Origin: Torreya grandis
Lineage: Eukaryota; Streptophyta; Pinopsida; Cupressales; Taxaceae
Assembly (NCBI GenBank): GCA_037957365.1
Contig: JARHVA010000157.1
Span: forward strand, 2,798,501 to 2,862,500
Length of the DNA stretch: 64,000 nucleotides
Direction: 5' to 3'
The notes beneath the pieces are model-generated. The model ran no database searches, had not been told where the DNA came from, and worked only from the letters and a program-made list of their open reading frames with translations. Of this stretch, positions 23,818 to 36,672 are shown piece by piece. Position numbers and translations under genes: made by a program. Within the stretch, counting starts at the first letter, position 1. The number at the start of each line of letters is the position of its first letter.

Positions 23818-23835
23818 GTCTCACTGGGCATGCCA
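23818..23835 (-). other. Primer-binding site of G
   Basis: The minus strand reads TGGCATGCCCAGTGAGAC, 4 nt after the LTR end (aata, from an expected aaca). It matches the PBS of A (27,391) at 14 of 18 positions and that of D (60,633) at 15 of 18. The primer tRNA was not identified with certainty. Confidence 0.8.
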
Positions 23836-23839
23836 AAAT

Positions 23840-26200
23840 TATTGTTCTAGATTTTCACCCTAGTTGAGTAAGGGGATTGTTCAGATCTTCATACTCAAAT
23901 CTAGTCTAACATGGGATTGATCTTAAGATTTGGGTATCCTAATAATGGATCAAACCTCTATAGAAGGTTGACTTCCTTCTGGATCTATCACCTAAACTAG
24001 CACTTGCTTGTAAAAGGGAAAGAAATTTTAAAAATGACTTATAAAACATGTAAAATAGGTGATGCACCAATGATTTTATCACTCAAACTCACACAATACA
24101 CACTATGAAACACTTTCAAGACCAAAGAACATAAATCTCACATAAATATTTTAGAATAAGGCATTAATCAGTTATAAAATTAGCAAGAGAGGGCAAAAAT
24201 CAACTTTCAAGCTAGACAATAAAGTGTAAATTACACTTATAATGACCTATAAGAACTACTAAGCACTTACTGAAGGTGATAAAAACTTAAACATAAGCAA
24301 GGAACATACATTCACTTAACCACAATACATGAATTCATGAAACATACATCAATCCAACTTAGAAAAGGATGAAATTTAGTCTTTATTACATCAAAAATGT
24401 GTCATAGTATAAATTTTGGTAGTCTAGTCATACCAAAAAGAAGGATTTTCAATCTATTTTCAAGGTTTAGAAGCTTGTATTTATAGAAAACAAAGGATGA
24501 GAGAGAGAAGGAATTGAGAAGATAAAAAACATTGAATTAGGATCAACCACTTTTGATGGATTAACATTCTCCAAGATGCTGAGTCATTATCTTATCAGGA
24601 AAGCACAATTTTAAAGGCTTTGCAAAAGAATTTAATGTTCCATGATCCTTATTCAATTTATAGGTCTTCATCTCAAGACTCCATGCAACCTCTACTTGAT
24701 CTATTATGATAAAAAATCCTTTATGCCTCAAAATTGATAGAGATTCTTGGTCTATTTTGTATGGTTAAATGTACCTTTTTATCGAGGCTATAACTATATT
24801 AGAAAATGAAAATCCTATTTTAATAATCACATATATTCCTTTATTTGGTAAATTGGGCTTGGATCAACTATATGTTAAAAACCAATCCATTTATTAGTTT
24901 TCCCATGTCTAATATATAGATGCATAACCCACTCGACCTTGGTCCCCATTTTTGACAATAGTTAACAATTATTGGTCTATACTAGGCCTTTCAAGGGAAC
25001 TATTTTACCATCATAGTGTTTCATCAGTAATGTCTAGTCCTACTAGTTCAACCTAGATCATTATGGGACCATCTTCAAACTCATATGTGCCCACCTAAGT
25101 CTAAAATAGCTTAGTTGACCTTCATCAAAAGCTTATTATGCTTGCTCCTTGTTTATTAGTTGTCAATATCTGACTTGGCTCCTTGACTTTTCTTACTCTA
25201 TCTACTTCATTGATATTTTTGTAAAAATACATGCACTTCATTGATCTTCTACTAGGACCCACATACCTTTGACATTATTCCTCAACTCATTATCTCCTTG
25301 GATTCGTTGACTTCTTGACCATCTACCCACCATCAGATCTTGATGAGCGATTAAATGTGAGCATTTAGATCTACCTAGGACCCACTAATTTAAACCTAAT
25401 GGATAATTTATGAGCTAAAAATTGACATTCACATGAATTTCATTTTATTTTTGCATAGATGTATATAATGTCTCATAGATCATCAAATTTAATCACATGG
25501 ATTTTTACATGAATTTAACTTTGATGTCCATGTAACCATCATTGACATCTAGTAAACTATCAATTTTAAACTCATGATTTTTTGCTTGAGATTTATTTTG
25601 ACATCCTACAGACCATATTTAACATCCTATAAACCATCAAATTTAAGAACTGATGAATTTTTGTTTGAGTTTTAACTTGACTTTCACACGAATGTCTTCA
25701 TCTATTGGGTCAAATTTGAAGGCTTGGATCTCAAAGCAAAAAATCATGGAGACACAAAACTTGTGAGGGATGATCTAGGTACTAAGATCAACATGTCTAC
25801 ATGGCTGAGGGCTTATGAGGATTTTTTAGCATACTTATCAAATATGTAAACAAGATGACCAATCCATTTCTGAGTGACATCCTTATGATGGTCTAGCTTC
25901 TAGACTTGTTCTTTTAATATTTTTCTTGATCTTAGGAACCTTGAATGAAATTCTGAAGCATAAGCAAACTTATCTATGACCTAAATTGTAATATTTCTTG
26001 TGAAAAATTATATGGATCCTCCATTTAATTTGTAGACCTGTTTCTCTAAGTTTAATATAATTACACTTTAAGCTTACTTAAAGTGTTTTAAAAGTATTAC
26101 AAGCAATATGATCTTCCTATTTTATCATTGGATCCTTCTCTCAATTAGGAACATTTCTTAGTCCTTGAAATCTCTATTTGTAGGCCAAAAATGTCTAATA
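23840..26200 (-). repeat. 5' LTR of G
   Basis: This 2,361-bp LTR runs from 26,200 down to 23,840. U3 is about 1.7 kb, a TATA box lies at 24,478-24,485 and R-U5 is about 0.6 kb. Only the first ~1.49 kb has a partner at the other end. Confidence 0.8.
24478..24485 (-). promoter_or_regulatory. TATA box of the G LTR
   Basis: The minus strand reads ttcTATAAATAcaagc, about 640 bp before the PBS. It is the only good TATA in the second half of the LTR and fits an R start near 24,450. Confidence 0.55.
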
Positions 26201-27385
26201 AGAATGACGTGGTAGTTCAGGGGAGATACATGCAGTGATTGGCAAGTCTTGGCAAGGTATAAAGGGGTAATTAGAAAATTAGTTGAGTAGCATTCAAAGC
26301 CTTGTCAAAATAATTAAATGCATAAGTGGCAGTCAGACATTGAAACATGAGTACACTCCACCCCTATGAATTTTCCAAGAATCTTCCACTCCTAGACACA
26401 CACATAGATCCAAAAAGAATCTTGTCACCAGTTCCTAGATCCAAATCACCAAGTAGAATTTAATAAGAATGGGTGCAATACACAATATAATTAAAAGATA
26501 TATCTATCACCCCAATTGGTGCATTAATTTTAAAATGGATTGATCTTATAAAATCCTTTTTTATTATAAAAAGGGTTGACACATTTAGGCAACCTCACGT
26601 TGCCAAATTTCCCCCCCCCCCAAGAGTAATTTTGTTAGTTAAATCTTGTAAGTTAATGATAATTAAGTTCACCTCCCTCTATTATTCTTACACCCTATGT
26701 GTTATTTTTATTTTTTTGATCCTTATCTATGGGTAATGTTCACCCCTCTCATCATTGTCCATTCTCAGCACCTCTATATATAACTTGCAACTCATTTATA
26801 GGTCATATATTATACATATTTGGGTCTATAAAAACATTATCTATGGATTTTTTGTCATCCCTCTCAATGTTTCACTACATTCTTATGCCTCTATTTGAAA
26901 TACTTATGCATTTAGAGTGGCCTTGGTGGAATCTATGTGATAAAATTTTGTTCTTAAGGATTTGTACTATGTTCAGGCAGTAGTAACGCTTGATCTATTC
27001 TCGATGCATCACTTTTTATTTTCAATCACTCTCTTACCTTCTCCCTCCCTTTTTCCTCAAAAATATCAGGTTTATATTAGCGATAGGTTTACCTTTATAC
27101 TCTTTAGGTCTGTACACTAGTCTTAAACCATGTGCACTTAGAATAAAAGGAATTTGGCCTACTCTGGAGGCTCATCCTAAGGAGGGAAAGGGTCTCGTAC
27201 CTTAGAAATTTTCCCATCATTGTGATGAGATAAATAATGTTCATCACATGTAGGTGAGTGATAATACTTCTTTGCCCAACACTAAACACTTATATTCCTA
27301 GCGTAAAACATTCATGCTAAACACCCCACTAAAAAACATTCATGCATAGTAGAGCATACATGAGTGTATGTTTTAAATAAGAATA
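26201..27385 (+). repeat. 5' LTR of A, second part
   Basis: It matches 52,522-53,731 throughout, including ggcaaggtataaaggg, caacctcac and gtgcacttagaat landmarks. A TATA-like TATAAAAA lies at 26,565-26,572 and a run of eleven C at 26,611-26,621. A 24-bp deletion near its start, between ATGAC and ATGAT copies, sets it apart from the 3' LTR. It ends gaata before the PBS spacer. Confidence 0.87.
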
Positions 27386-27390
27386 GTTTT

Positions 27391-27408
27391 TGGCATGCTT
27401 GATGGGAC
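27391..27408 (+). other. Primer-binding site of A
   Basis: TGGCATGCTTGATGGGAC lies 5 nt (gtttt) after the LTR end. The same site with two changes follows the 5' LTR of D, and a close relative follows that of G. It resembles PBSs of plant Tat elements; I could not assign the tRNA. Confidence 0.8.
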
Positions 27409-27739
27409 ATGCTTGAATAAAAGGATAAGTAATCAATAATACCCTTAGCTAATAAGTGTAGTAGACACTCAGTAAGAGTACCTGGTAACTCCAATCATTT
27501 CTAGTTCATAAAAATTAGTCCCCTATCTACATGCTAAGAAGAACAAGATTATCTATGAAGGGTATTGACTTCCATTTCATTTAGATGTCAATGCCCTTTA
27601 GGAGAAGAAGAGTAAGAACATCTTCATCCCCTATCATAAAAAAGAATGGTTTAAGTCAGTCATCTTCTAGAACTTAGTTTACACCTCTACTTAGAAGATT
27701 CCCCACACCTAGAAGAAGCTTATTCCCTATCCCATTCAT
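27409..27739 (+). other. 5' leader of A
   Basis: Untranslated stretch between PBS and gag. No ORF or structural motif was recognised. Confidence 0.5.
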
Positions 27740-29370
27740 GTGGCGCATAGGAATTATCTATTTTTACCTTTTAATGGATGTATTATGTGGATTCTTTCCC
27801 AATATGATGACATTCTAGTCATAACCCTCAAAAACTTATCCTACTTTACTGGCAAGAATGTAACTTCCCCTATGGAGCATATTAAAGATGGTATGAATAT
27901 CTACTTGGTATATCATGTCACTGAAGATAATTTCATAGTTAGGATACTTTCCTCTTCCTTAAAATTTAAATCCATTCAATGGTATCAAGCCTTGAGACTA
28001 AATTCTATTCACAACTAGATGAACTCAGGGATGAATTATGTAAGTAATTCAAGGATTGAAGTGACCAATTGTCCCTAATAGAGTAAATCACAACTATAAA
28101 TTAATCCCCACATGAAATCATGGTTTATTTCAAATTTAGATTCTAGAGATTCTAGGATAGTATCCCACCTTTTTGTAATCCATCTCCCAACATTAATTTT
28201 TTATATTTTTTAAAAGCTCTTAAAAGTGATATAGCTATGATGATTCAATCCATGGGAGGTGATGTGCTACCTGATTCCTATGAAGTTTTTGTGCACATAG
28301 AAAATTATTTGATCCAAGTAAGTAAAATCATACCTAGACCCCTTATGCCTCTATTTGCATAGCCTCTTCCTAGACAACTATCTATGCAACCTATGTTAGC
28401 ACCTATCCCCACCATAGTGAGACCACCAACTTTATATATTATTTCCCCTAATGAATTGCATGAGATTAAAATGCCACTACAAAGATTTTTGAATTATTTT
28501 GTCACTCTCAAAAGGTAATAAGTGAAGTACCTTAGACCCTATCAACCCATCACTTAGCAATACCAATCAATCAGACCTCCTTACCAGGGTGGCATGCAAG
28601 CACAAAATCAACGCACATAAACTATAATGCCTTTTGCATAGAAATTTGATGTTGTTAACACCTATATATCCCTTGTATTTATGAAAAAAAATATTTTTCA
28701 TGATCTTGAATAGTTTTTTCCATGTGGCCAACCACATAATCAAGATACATATATGAGTGGGGTCATGAACCAAGCACTCATGGTACAAAGTTTATTATGG
28801 CCTTAGGATAAAATTAATAGCATAGCTCTATTTAAAGGAGAGATTCAAGTACCAACTCAACAATAAGATAAGTCTACTCTCATCAATTATTAGGAGGATG
28901 AATTTAACTATGTAAATCAAAATGATGTATCAAGTAAAGGAAGAACCCTAGTTGATTTCAATACAAGATTTAAAAAGAGAATGATAGAAGAAGAAATACC
29001 AACTTCAATGATTTTGATTTCAACACCCATAGTCACTCCTATAGGTACACAAGCCAAGGTGCCTACACAACCTCCATGCTCAAAACAAGTTACACAGATA
29101 TAAGAACCACCTCAAACTAGTACACATATATAGGAAGAGGCTCATGTCCATAATCCAGAGTCAAAGGGATTTCATATTCCCTTCAACATAGTCTAATAAA
29201 TGAATAATATGATCCTAAATGTAACCATGTGGGATGACCTTTCCATTTCATCTCAAAGGAATTTACCATAGGATGCTCTAAAAATCTTTTAGGAGTGTAA
29301 GACATCCCAACTTATGCCTTCCATCTTTGTGATTTTATGCCATCCCAAAGTAGAGGAAGCATAAGTTCAT
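27740..29370 (+). pseudogene. gag of element A
   Basis: The N-terminus from ATG 27,740 (MAHRNYLFLPFNG) parallels the D gag start at 60,941 (MALRNQNFVPFNG). A 92-codon open piece includes the capsid-core segments VYHVTEDN and LKFKSIQWYQALRLNS, with the conserved W-Y of retrotransposon gag domains. Further on, a decayed knuckle reads CGQPHNQDTYMSGVMNQALM near 28,720-28,780, matching CAQPHNQNYFPHGV in D. The remainder to the protease is a linker. Stops and frame changes throughout make it non-functional. It would form the capsid and package RNA. Confidence 0.78.
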
Positions 29371-29379
29371 AATAACACC

Positions 29380-29960
29380 AAGCCACCCCCATTCTATGTC
29401 TCCTTAATCATCAACAAAAATATGGCACATAATTTCATGATCAACTTAGGAGCAAGTAGCTCAATGATGCCAAAGAAAATTGTAGATACACTCAGAATTA
29501 TGTATTCCCCCAATTTAAACGGAGTGGTCCAACTCAATGGCATGATAGACAAAACTATGAGAATCATCAAAGATTTGAATCTTACACCACATGCATACCC
29601 AAGCCTCTCAATTTTTTAGGATATCATATTCATTGGCTTACCTCCTTACTTTTCCATTTGTCTCTCTTGAGAATTCATGATAAATATGGGTGGGTATTTA
29701 TCTTTATATTGGTCGCATATGTTACTAAGAACCAAATATGGGACTAAGGTGATCATCAGGGTTGCACCTATCTTTAAAATCCATGTTTAACCATACTCTT
29801 CCAACCTAGTTGAATTAAACCACACAATGATTGATCAAGAGGAGAATCTAATTCACCATAAAGCCATAACACCACTTGAAGAGATACCAAATGATCTATT
29901 AGATGAATGAGAATGTGAACATTTCAAGTATGATCCATATGATAATATAGAGGAGATAGG
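29380..29960 (+). pseudogene. Aspartic protease of element A
   Basis: The open piece 29,422-29,619 carries FMINLGASSSMMPKKIVDTL. This is the flap and active-site region of a retropepsin in which the expected D-S/T-G triad has become N-L-G, so catalysis is lost. The linker to the following RNase H is short and acidic (EEIPNDLLDE). It would cleave the polyprotein. Confidence 0.78.
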
Positions 29961-29984
29961 GCTAGGTACATACTATATTTTAGA

Positions 29985-30600
29985 TGAGGATCATGTGCTA
30001 CCTGAGCTCATGAAGGCACCAATGAACCCTGAGGGTACATGGTAGTTGTAATTTGATGGTTCCCAAAGTAAAAATGACACTATAACTAGTGTGCTGTTAG
30101 TTTCCCCTCAAAAGGATAAATATTTACATGCCTTTAGATTGTAGTTTATTTTCATGAATAATGCTATAAAATATTAGGTGTTGATATAAGGCCTCTAGCT
30201 TTCACAAAAGAGAGGAATTAAGACACTACTAGCATTGGGTCATAGTGAACTGGTTGTTAACTAGGTTAGGTTATAGAGTATGACCAAAGATGGCCTGATT
30301 AAAGCTTACAAGCATAGAGTATGGGATATGATTAAAGGATTTGATGCATATAATATTATTTTCATACTAAGATCATCAAATATAGATGTAGATAAACTTG
30401 TAACTATAGGTGTGTAGTATGACATCCCATGCGATAGAATGAAGGAGTCTGAGTAGATTATCAAACCCATGATCAGACCATTAGTCCCTAAAAATATAAA
30501 TAATTGGTAGGTATTTGATAGTGATGAGAAAATCATCAGTTTCTTATATGATGAATTAGATTTCTACACCAAGAACCAAGCATAGTTGTAAGCCCAATAT
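29985..30600 (+). pseudogene. Extra RNase H of element A, between protease and RT
   Basis: Readable pieces are FDGSQSKNDTIT (first Asp), LLALGHSELVVN (GDS expected; Asp now His), YKHRVWDMIKGFDAYNIIFI and NIDVDKLVTIG (last Asp). Order and spacing follow RNase H1-type domains. The standard RNase H of this element lies after RT at 38,290, so two copies exist. Element B is inserted shortly after this domain, in the link to RT (segment LKFGKVCS). Confidence 0.72.
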
Positions 30601-30879
30601 GAATATTAAGTCATCTGATTAAAGGGAAATAAGTTTTCAAAAGGGCTAGTCACCCTAGAAAGCATCTTCAATTATTAAGAAAAATTCAAAGGATAAAGGT
30701 GAAACATGATATCCAAAGAGGAATTCTCCACATAAGTAATCATTTTAGAAGGAAAGACCCTAAAATTTGGCAAGGTATGTTCTATGTTGATATTTTGTCC
30801 CAAAAATGTCAAAATATATAGTACCCTAAGGGAGACCCATCTTTTTTTTGTAAGAAGGCCTTAAAATGACCCAAGACAA

Positions 30880-31600
30880 TCATTTCCAAAATCTTGATGA
30901 AAATTAGAGATATGGATGCAATTTTTAACTTGAAAACTTACAAATTACATCCATACCCGTGCTTCCCATTTTACTCACAACCAACAGAAACTGGAGATTG
31001 GAATGTAATTTGCAACTTGTAAAATTGAAAATTGCTTCCCAACCTCTGCTTTGTGCACAACTCACTCCCATCATAAATTATAACCCTACTTGAAATTTTC
31101 AACTTGTAAAATTACAAATTACAAATGGAGTTCTTCTTCCCGCCAAACACCTTCCCTATAGAAACCAAAGATTTGAATGCAATTTTCAACTTGTAAACTT
31201 GAAAATTGATTTCCAACATCCACTTCCCATGCATCACTCCAACCAAAAACCAAAACTCTAGTTTCAATTTACAACTTTACAAATTTGTAAATTGTAACTC
31301 GAGTCCTACTTCCTACTAACTACCTTGATTGCAATTTACAACTTACAAAGTTGTAAATTATGCCTCAAGTTTTGATTCCCTATTTTCAATGAACCATGAT
31401 ACCTAGTGGAAAATAGAGGTTAAGGTGCAAATTGTAAAATTTAAAAGTTACTTCTGGACTCCAAATTTTTAAGCCTCTTACTAACCACCAACTTAAGGGC
31501 ATTTATTGCAAAGGTTATATAAATCGAAATGGGGTTAATTACAAATCATTATTGAAATTACAAATTAGGAAATTGGAGCTCTACGCAAGAACCATGACCT
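30880..31600. repeat. Degenerate ~95-bp repeats with palindromic core in LTR B
   Basis: Several imperfect units each pair a core such as tacaactttacaaatttgta with a segment like ctcgagtcctacttcctact. Cores are near-palindromes of ACAAATTTGT type. The same unit type fills 54,200-54,620 in D and is seen again at the start of the 3' LTR of D. Confidence 0.6.
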
Positions 31601-32173
31601 TGATATGATGTCAAGTGATGCCTTGCCTCAATCCATGACTCCATTTCTCCCCCTACATGTTATTCCTAAATCCCCCTATGTTTTCTTAACTACCTTTTTC
31701 TCTATCAAATATTTCTTAGGTTGTTTTCATGTGTTCTCCCATGTGGTAGAAATCTAGGATACTTTTTCCTTTGCTTAGTATTATTAAGATTTTAATTTTT
31801 TTCACTTGGTATCATCTCAAAATCATTTTGTTAGCCATCATTTGATTACCTAAGTTCTCATGGAAAACTTCCAAATGTTTTCTAGCTATCAAGAAACCTA
31901 AGGTTCTTGAAAATCATTATAACTAGTCAAATATTCCATTAAAAATTCCCTACATAGTCCCATAGATGTTTCACCTACCACTATAATTAAAACCCCCATA
32001 TATTTTCCATTTAAATTTAAAACCCCATAATTCCATAGACTATCTTATTGTTTTTTGTAACTCCAAATCCTATCAAGGATCTTACTTGTAATTACAAGCT
32101 TGAAACCCATCAGAGTTTTCATCAAAATTTACAAGTGTATTTTATAACCACAATCTCCATCAAAAAATTTCCC

Positions 32174-32180
32174 TATAAAA
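32174..32180 (+). promoter_or_regulatory. TATA box upstream of the LTR ORF in B
   Basis: TTCCCTATAAAAAAACC lies about 104 bp before the ATG at 32,278. D has a weaker acctataattac at about the same place (near 55,452). This supports a separate promoter for the ORF. Confidence 0.45.
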
Positions 32181-32277
32181 AAACCATAATCTCCATCTGA
32201 ACTCTTACATGTGTTTTACACCCCCAAATCCTACCAACTCTATATTTGGTTTTTCCCTAGCAAATTTCCCAAAATAT

Positions 32278-35200
32278 ATGTTTGGAAAAGAGATGAAATT
32301 CAAATCTAAGGGACCTGGTGTCCCACTTAATTTAAAATCCAACACAAATGAGATCATGGACATAGACCTAGGTCACATTGACTTAGGTGATTTCTAGACT
32401 AAGGTGAATTCAAAATTCAAAAATGATTGGATTTAGAGCATTTATGACTATGGATTACCCCAAGTAGCAAATTTCCCCTTATTAGTGCAAATCCCTAAGC
32501 TAGTGCTCACATTGGCAAAGTACTATAATGTAGAGAATAGAGAATTGTTAATTCATAAGGGGGAAAGGATTTTTAACATGACCCTGACTTCATAGACTCA
32601 TTTTTCTTGATCCCTAAATATGAGATTTATCTTGATATAACTCCTAAAATATCAAAAAAGTTTTATCAAGATAATAACACTATATATCTAAGGATAATCA
32701 AATAAATAATGGCTAAGAGTACCTAGGACTACCTCTACAATATTTTCCAAAACATTGGCAAGGATAGACTTTAATGATGAAGTGGGTGATTTAATTATAC
32801 TCTTACATAGAGTCACTAGAAACCTAAAGGCTAAGAAATTTTAGGACTAGATGTACCAATACATATGGGTAATCCTTCAAAATAAGCAATACATCTATTG
32901 ATCATAGATGATAAGTGACTCCATCCACAAGTAGTTGATTAAAGTCCACAATAATGGGAAGCTCTATATGACTTCATGTCTGGTATACATATTAGCAAAG
33001 GGAAGAGCCTTCCTAGGATTGAATATAGTATCTGACCAATTAAATAAGGTTTTTAATTATTAACGTAACCTCATCCTTAAGGAAAGTAGGCAACATTTTG
33101 GAAGGGTAAATGATGCATTCATATGTTGCATCATAGTCATGTTTGATAAAGATTTATAAAGGATGAGATTCTCTGATACTATTACTTTAGAGATCACAAA
33201 TTAGGGATCTTATTTCATTAATTCCCCACATACTTATACATTAGACTAGGAGGATTCAATGGTTGTCCTTACACCCTATCAAGGTATGTAAGTAACAAAT
33301 GGGATTTGATATAACTTTTGAGGTAGTTTATGGATACTCACAAGTTGTTATCAAGAAAAAACAAGGAAAAACTATATTTCTCCATTAGTATAGGGAGGTA
33401 TACATGCCCTTCCTTATCCAAATCCACGTGTGTAGACACTAGAATGATTCAAATGACCTTGAGTGCTATAGAGGTAAGGACATTTTATGATGTAAATGGA
33501 AAAATTACTAGTGCATTGGGGATCAAAACATACTCCCATGTTCCCTACTATGACTACTACTAGGAGGAGCTACAAGATGAAGAAGAAGTAAGACTAAAAA
33601 TTATTCTAGGATGACCTTGGATCAGATCAAGGATTTTGAAATGGCACAAATCCTCAAGGACTTGGTAGATGATGAATATGCAATAGACAAGGTCTACTAT
33701 TATAAAAAAATCTTTGTTCAACCCCTTCCAATAGTTAGGTGGTCCATTCTTGAGTCCTTCTCATTAATGGATAGAACCACCAATGTAATAAATAAAATAA
33801 TCAACTAGCTTAGAAGTAAAGGGGTCAAGGTGACCAAGGAAATAATGAACATCAATGAAAAGTTAAGAGAGCTCAAGGAGAAGGGAGTTCCACCATCAAC
33901 ACAAGTTTCCATTAGTGGAACTCAAATAGAACAAGTAGATAGGCTAGTGATATCTCATAAGATAAAATAGAAGCAAAAATCTAAGAGAGTACAATCTAGT
34001 AGCCAAGGACTAGTTGTGGATTAGCCCATATTAATATCAATTGAAGACATAGTTACCCCTAAATCACAAGTAGTTTCTACTCCTATCTCTATCATGTTTC
34101 TACTCCTATCTCTATCATAGTTTCTCCTCCTATCTATGTCATTCCATTAGCTACAACACCTCCTCTTCCTATCTCCACTCCACCATCACTTCAATAAATT
34201 TCCCCCTATATTTCCACCAGCTCACCTATGCTAGTGACTCCATTTTCTATAGTTCAATCAACTCAATTAGATACTCAATTTTCACTTCCACTCCCCTCTT
34301 CCAAAATTCCTCCCTCTTCCATAATTTCATTTCCCTCTTCTATAATTCCTTCCATCTCATCCCTAATCACCACCATCACTAAACTAATCACTAACACCAT
34401 ATATTAGTATATATCTATGGATTAAATCATCTTGACTACAATCCTACTGACCATCCTAACCACTGAGATAAATACTACTTCAATTTCATATCCTATCACC
34501 TTCCCCATTTCATCAACCCTAAATGTCCCCACAACTTTGATTGATTCATTCATAGCTCTGGATTCCACACTCCCACAAGTTCTCATTTTTTAACTCCTTG
34601 TGCCTACCCCTCCACTAGTGTCATTTCCATCTCCCACACACCCAGTAGGCACATCCACTTCCACTACACCCATTTATCCCATTTCCATAATAACCTTAAC
34701 CCCCACAAATGAGGTAGAAATAGATAAAATCATTGATACAAATGTGGCCACTCAACCCATAGATGGGGAAGAGGATGCCAAAATATTAGCCAAAGACTCA
34801 ATAGCCATATTAGTGATGGATATCGCACTCATCACCATAACCACTAATCTAGCAACTTTAGCTCTAGTTCACAGTTGGCAATATCAGGACAATAGGATGC
34901 CACTCTGAGTTGGCTAGTGCAATTAGTGGGGAAGAAATAGAATTAGATGGTGTCCCCAAGAATAATTAATTTTGGCCTTAAATAGGCATTGAAGAGATCA
35001 AATATATATCCCAAAACCGTATCAAGAATACTATATGATTTAGTAGGGGAGAAGTATGTAGAGATTGTAGTCCCCCTATTAGACAAACAAAAAGAATATC
35101 TAATGGTGGGGGATTACCAAATATCAAAATTTCACCTTGGTTATCCCACAAGAGAGGGATTGAAACATGATGTTCAATCAATCATTAACTTTATTTTTGA

Positions 35201-36087
35201 TAAAATGGATCATGACATGGTCACAAAGGATGAATTGAAGAATAAGTTTGAAAAATTGATGGTCGCATTAAAGAAGTTCATTAAGAATGTTGCCTAAACA
35301 ACATAATCTATTACTCAGATAACAAATAGAGAAACACTTGTTGTAGTAACAAAAATTAGTAGCATTTTAAGGGATACAAAGGATTGGGTAAAGGATCTCA
35401 TTTCAAAAGGAAATAGAGTCACTAAATTAGAAATGGACTACTACAAAGATTTGAAGGATGGATGGGCAACTTTGAGGGATCAAATAAGTAAATATCAAGA
35501 AGAGATATAAATGTTGAACCTATTCCACCCAAAGTTGCAAGTTGTGGACATGATTGAAACTAACACCTCATTATAGAAAAAATATTAAAAATGATGTAGA
35601 ACATGAAGAATTGGACAATGTAACTAATTTTAGAATAAGAATACTCATAGAGAGTATAAATAAAGATAAGGCTACACATGACAAGGTTACATATTTTATC
35701 TTTGACATTAAATATTTGCTTAATTAATTATCATGTCAATTAAAATATCATCAAGACCAAATCCTTTTAGTACAAGAAGTTTAAAACAAGTTCAAAGGAG
35801 TGGTCAATGGAGAATCAACATGGGACTCAACATTCAACTTGAGCTCCATACACTATTTTATCAAGTAACATAATACATAGGATCAAATGGGGAAAGAAAC
35901 TCAAGTATGTAGGGTTGCATAAAGGGAGCTCTCTTACATAATTTCAAAATGTGAAATAAGCCACCTATATTCATTTGGTCCTGATGAAGATCATATCCTC
36001 GAGATCTTCAAAAGTTTTGATGCTTATATTGAGAAGACACATGCAAACAAGGACAAAGGTTCTTTAGAAGTTATGGTTGTAGATTAA
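32278..36087 (+). pseudogene. U3-encoded ~1,270-codon ORF of LTR B, unknown function
   Basis: It starts KEMKFKSKGPGVP after ATG 32,278 and ends NKDKGSLEVMVVD plus TAA at 36,085. Start, end and length match the D ORF. In order: an N-terminal globular part (GHIDLGDF, then LTLAKYYNVENREL near 32,500); RIDFNDEVGDLIILLHRVTR near 32,765; GKLYMTSCLVYILAKGRAF near 32,960; FSISIGRYTCPSLSKSTCVD (33,380-33,440); a Ser/Thr/Pro/Ile-rich stretch of about 280 residues (34,060-34,900); then an open charged segment (34,989-35,297, including YPTREGLKHDVQSI) and a coiled-coil-like C-terminus. No enzyme or gag motif is recognisable. Many stops and some frame changes are present. Being in U3, it would lie 3' of pol in the genomic RNA. 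Confidence 0.7.
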
Positions 36088-36672
36088 TTCTTTCAATCAA
36101 ATACATTCTTTATATTGTATTTCTTTGTTATAAAAATATTGTAAAGTTGTAGATTAAAAATTGCAACTATCATTTTGATAGCTCTTTTTGAGAAATATCC
36201 ACTTTTAAATCGCACTTTCCTTTTTGACAAGTCTGAGTTACTTAACTACAAAAACTCATATTATAAATTGAATTTCCAATTTTGTCAAAATTGGATGACT
36301 TAAAAAGTTGTAAAAGTCCTAATTGAAAAATACAAGTTAGGTTTTGTAAAAAGTAACCTAAGTTATTTAAAATATTTCTATTGTTCTAAGTTTAAGATCA
36401 TTTTTTTGGTGCCTTACTGCATGAATAAGTTATATCAACTCAACTAAAGATTATGAAGGCATTGCGTGAAGATTAAGTAATTTATCCCATGCCTATGGTA
36501 GTTTTTTGTAATTCCCAATAGTTGCATGTTCCTTTTTCTAGTCAATTTTTTTACCAAGGATGCCATTCCACCTAAATATCATGCCCCTTTGGATAGAGTT
36601 TTTAGATTTTGTTTGCTCTTAAACTAGGCATGGAGTTTTTGTTAACTATATCTATTCCAAGAGAATATTTTG

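Larger units (their letters stand above)
20295..26200 (-). mobile_element. Element G: non-autonomous LTR retrotransposon (minus strand)
   Basis: The 5' LTR occupies 26,200 down to 23,840 and a truncated 3' LTR occupies 21,781 down to 20,295. The minus strand begins TGTTGACCATTTTTGG at 21,781 and TATTAGACATTTTTGG at 26,200. The PBS (23,835-23,818) fixes the strand. The interior is only 2.06 kb with one low-complexity ORF and no gag or pol motif. The last ~850 bp of the 3' LTR are missing together with ~210 bp of the A LTR, so a deletion removed the junction and the TSD cannot be seen. It sits inside the 5' LTR of A. Confidence 0.82.

Noticed and set aside
26611..26621. Run of eleven C as a functional polypurine or polypyrimidine signal
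   Set aside because: It lies inside the LTR of A, well away from any LTR edge, and is absent from the other LTR copy; probably simple slippage.
26205..27385. Taking 26,205 as the start of a 1.18-kb LTR of A
   Set aside because: The 3' copy extends left to TGTTGACTTCC at 52,105, and that part is found at 20,101-20,294, on the other side of insertion G.
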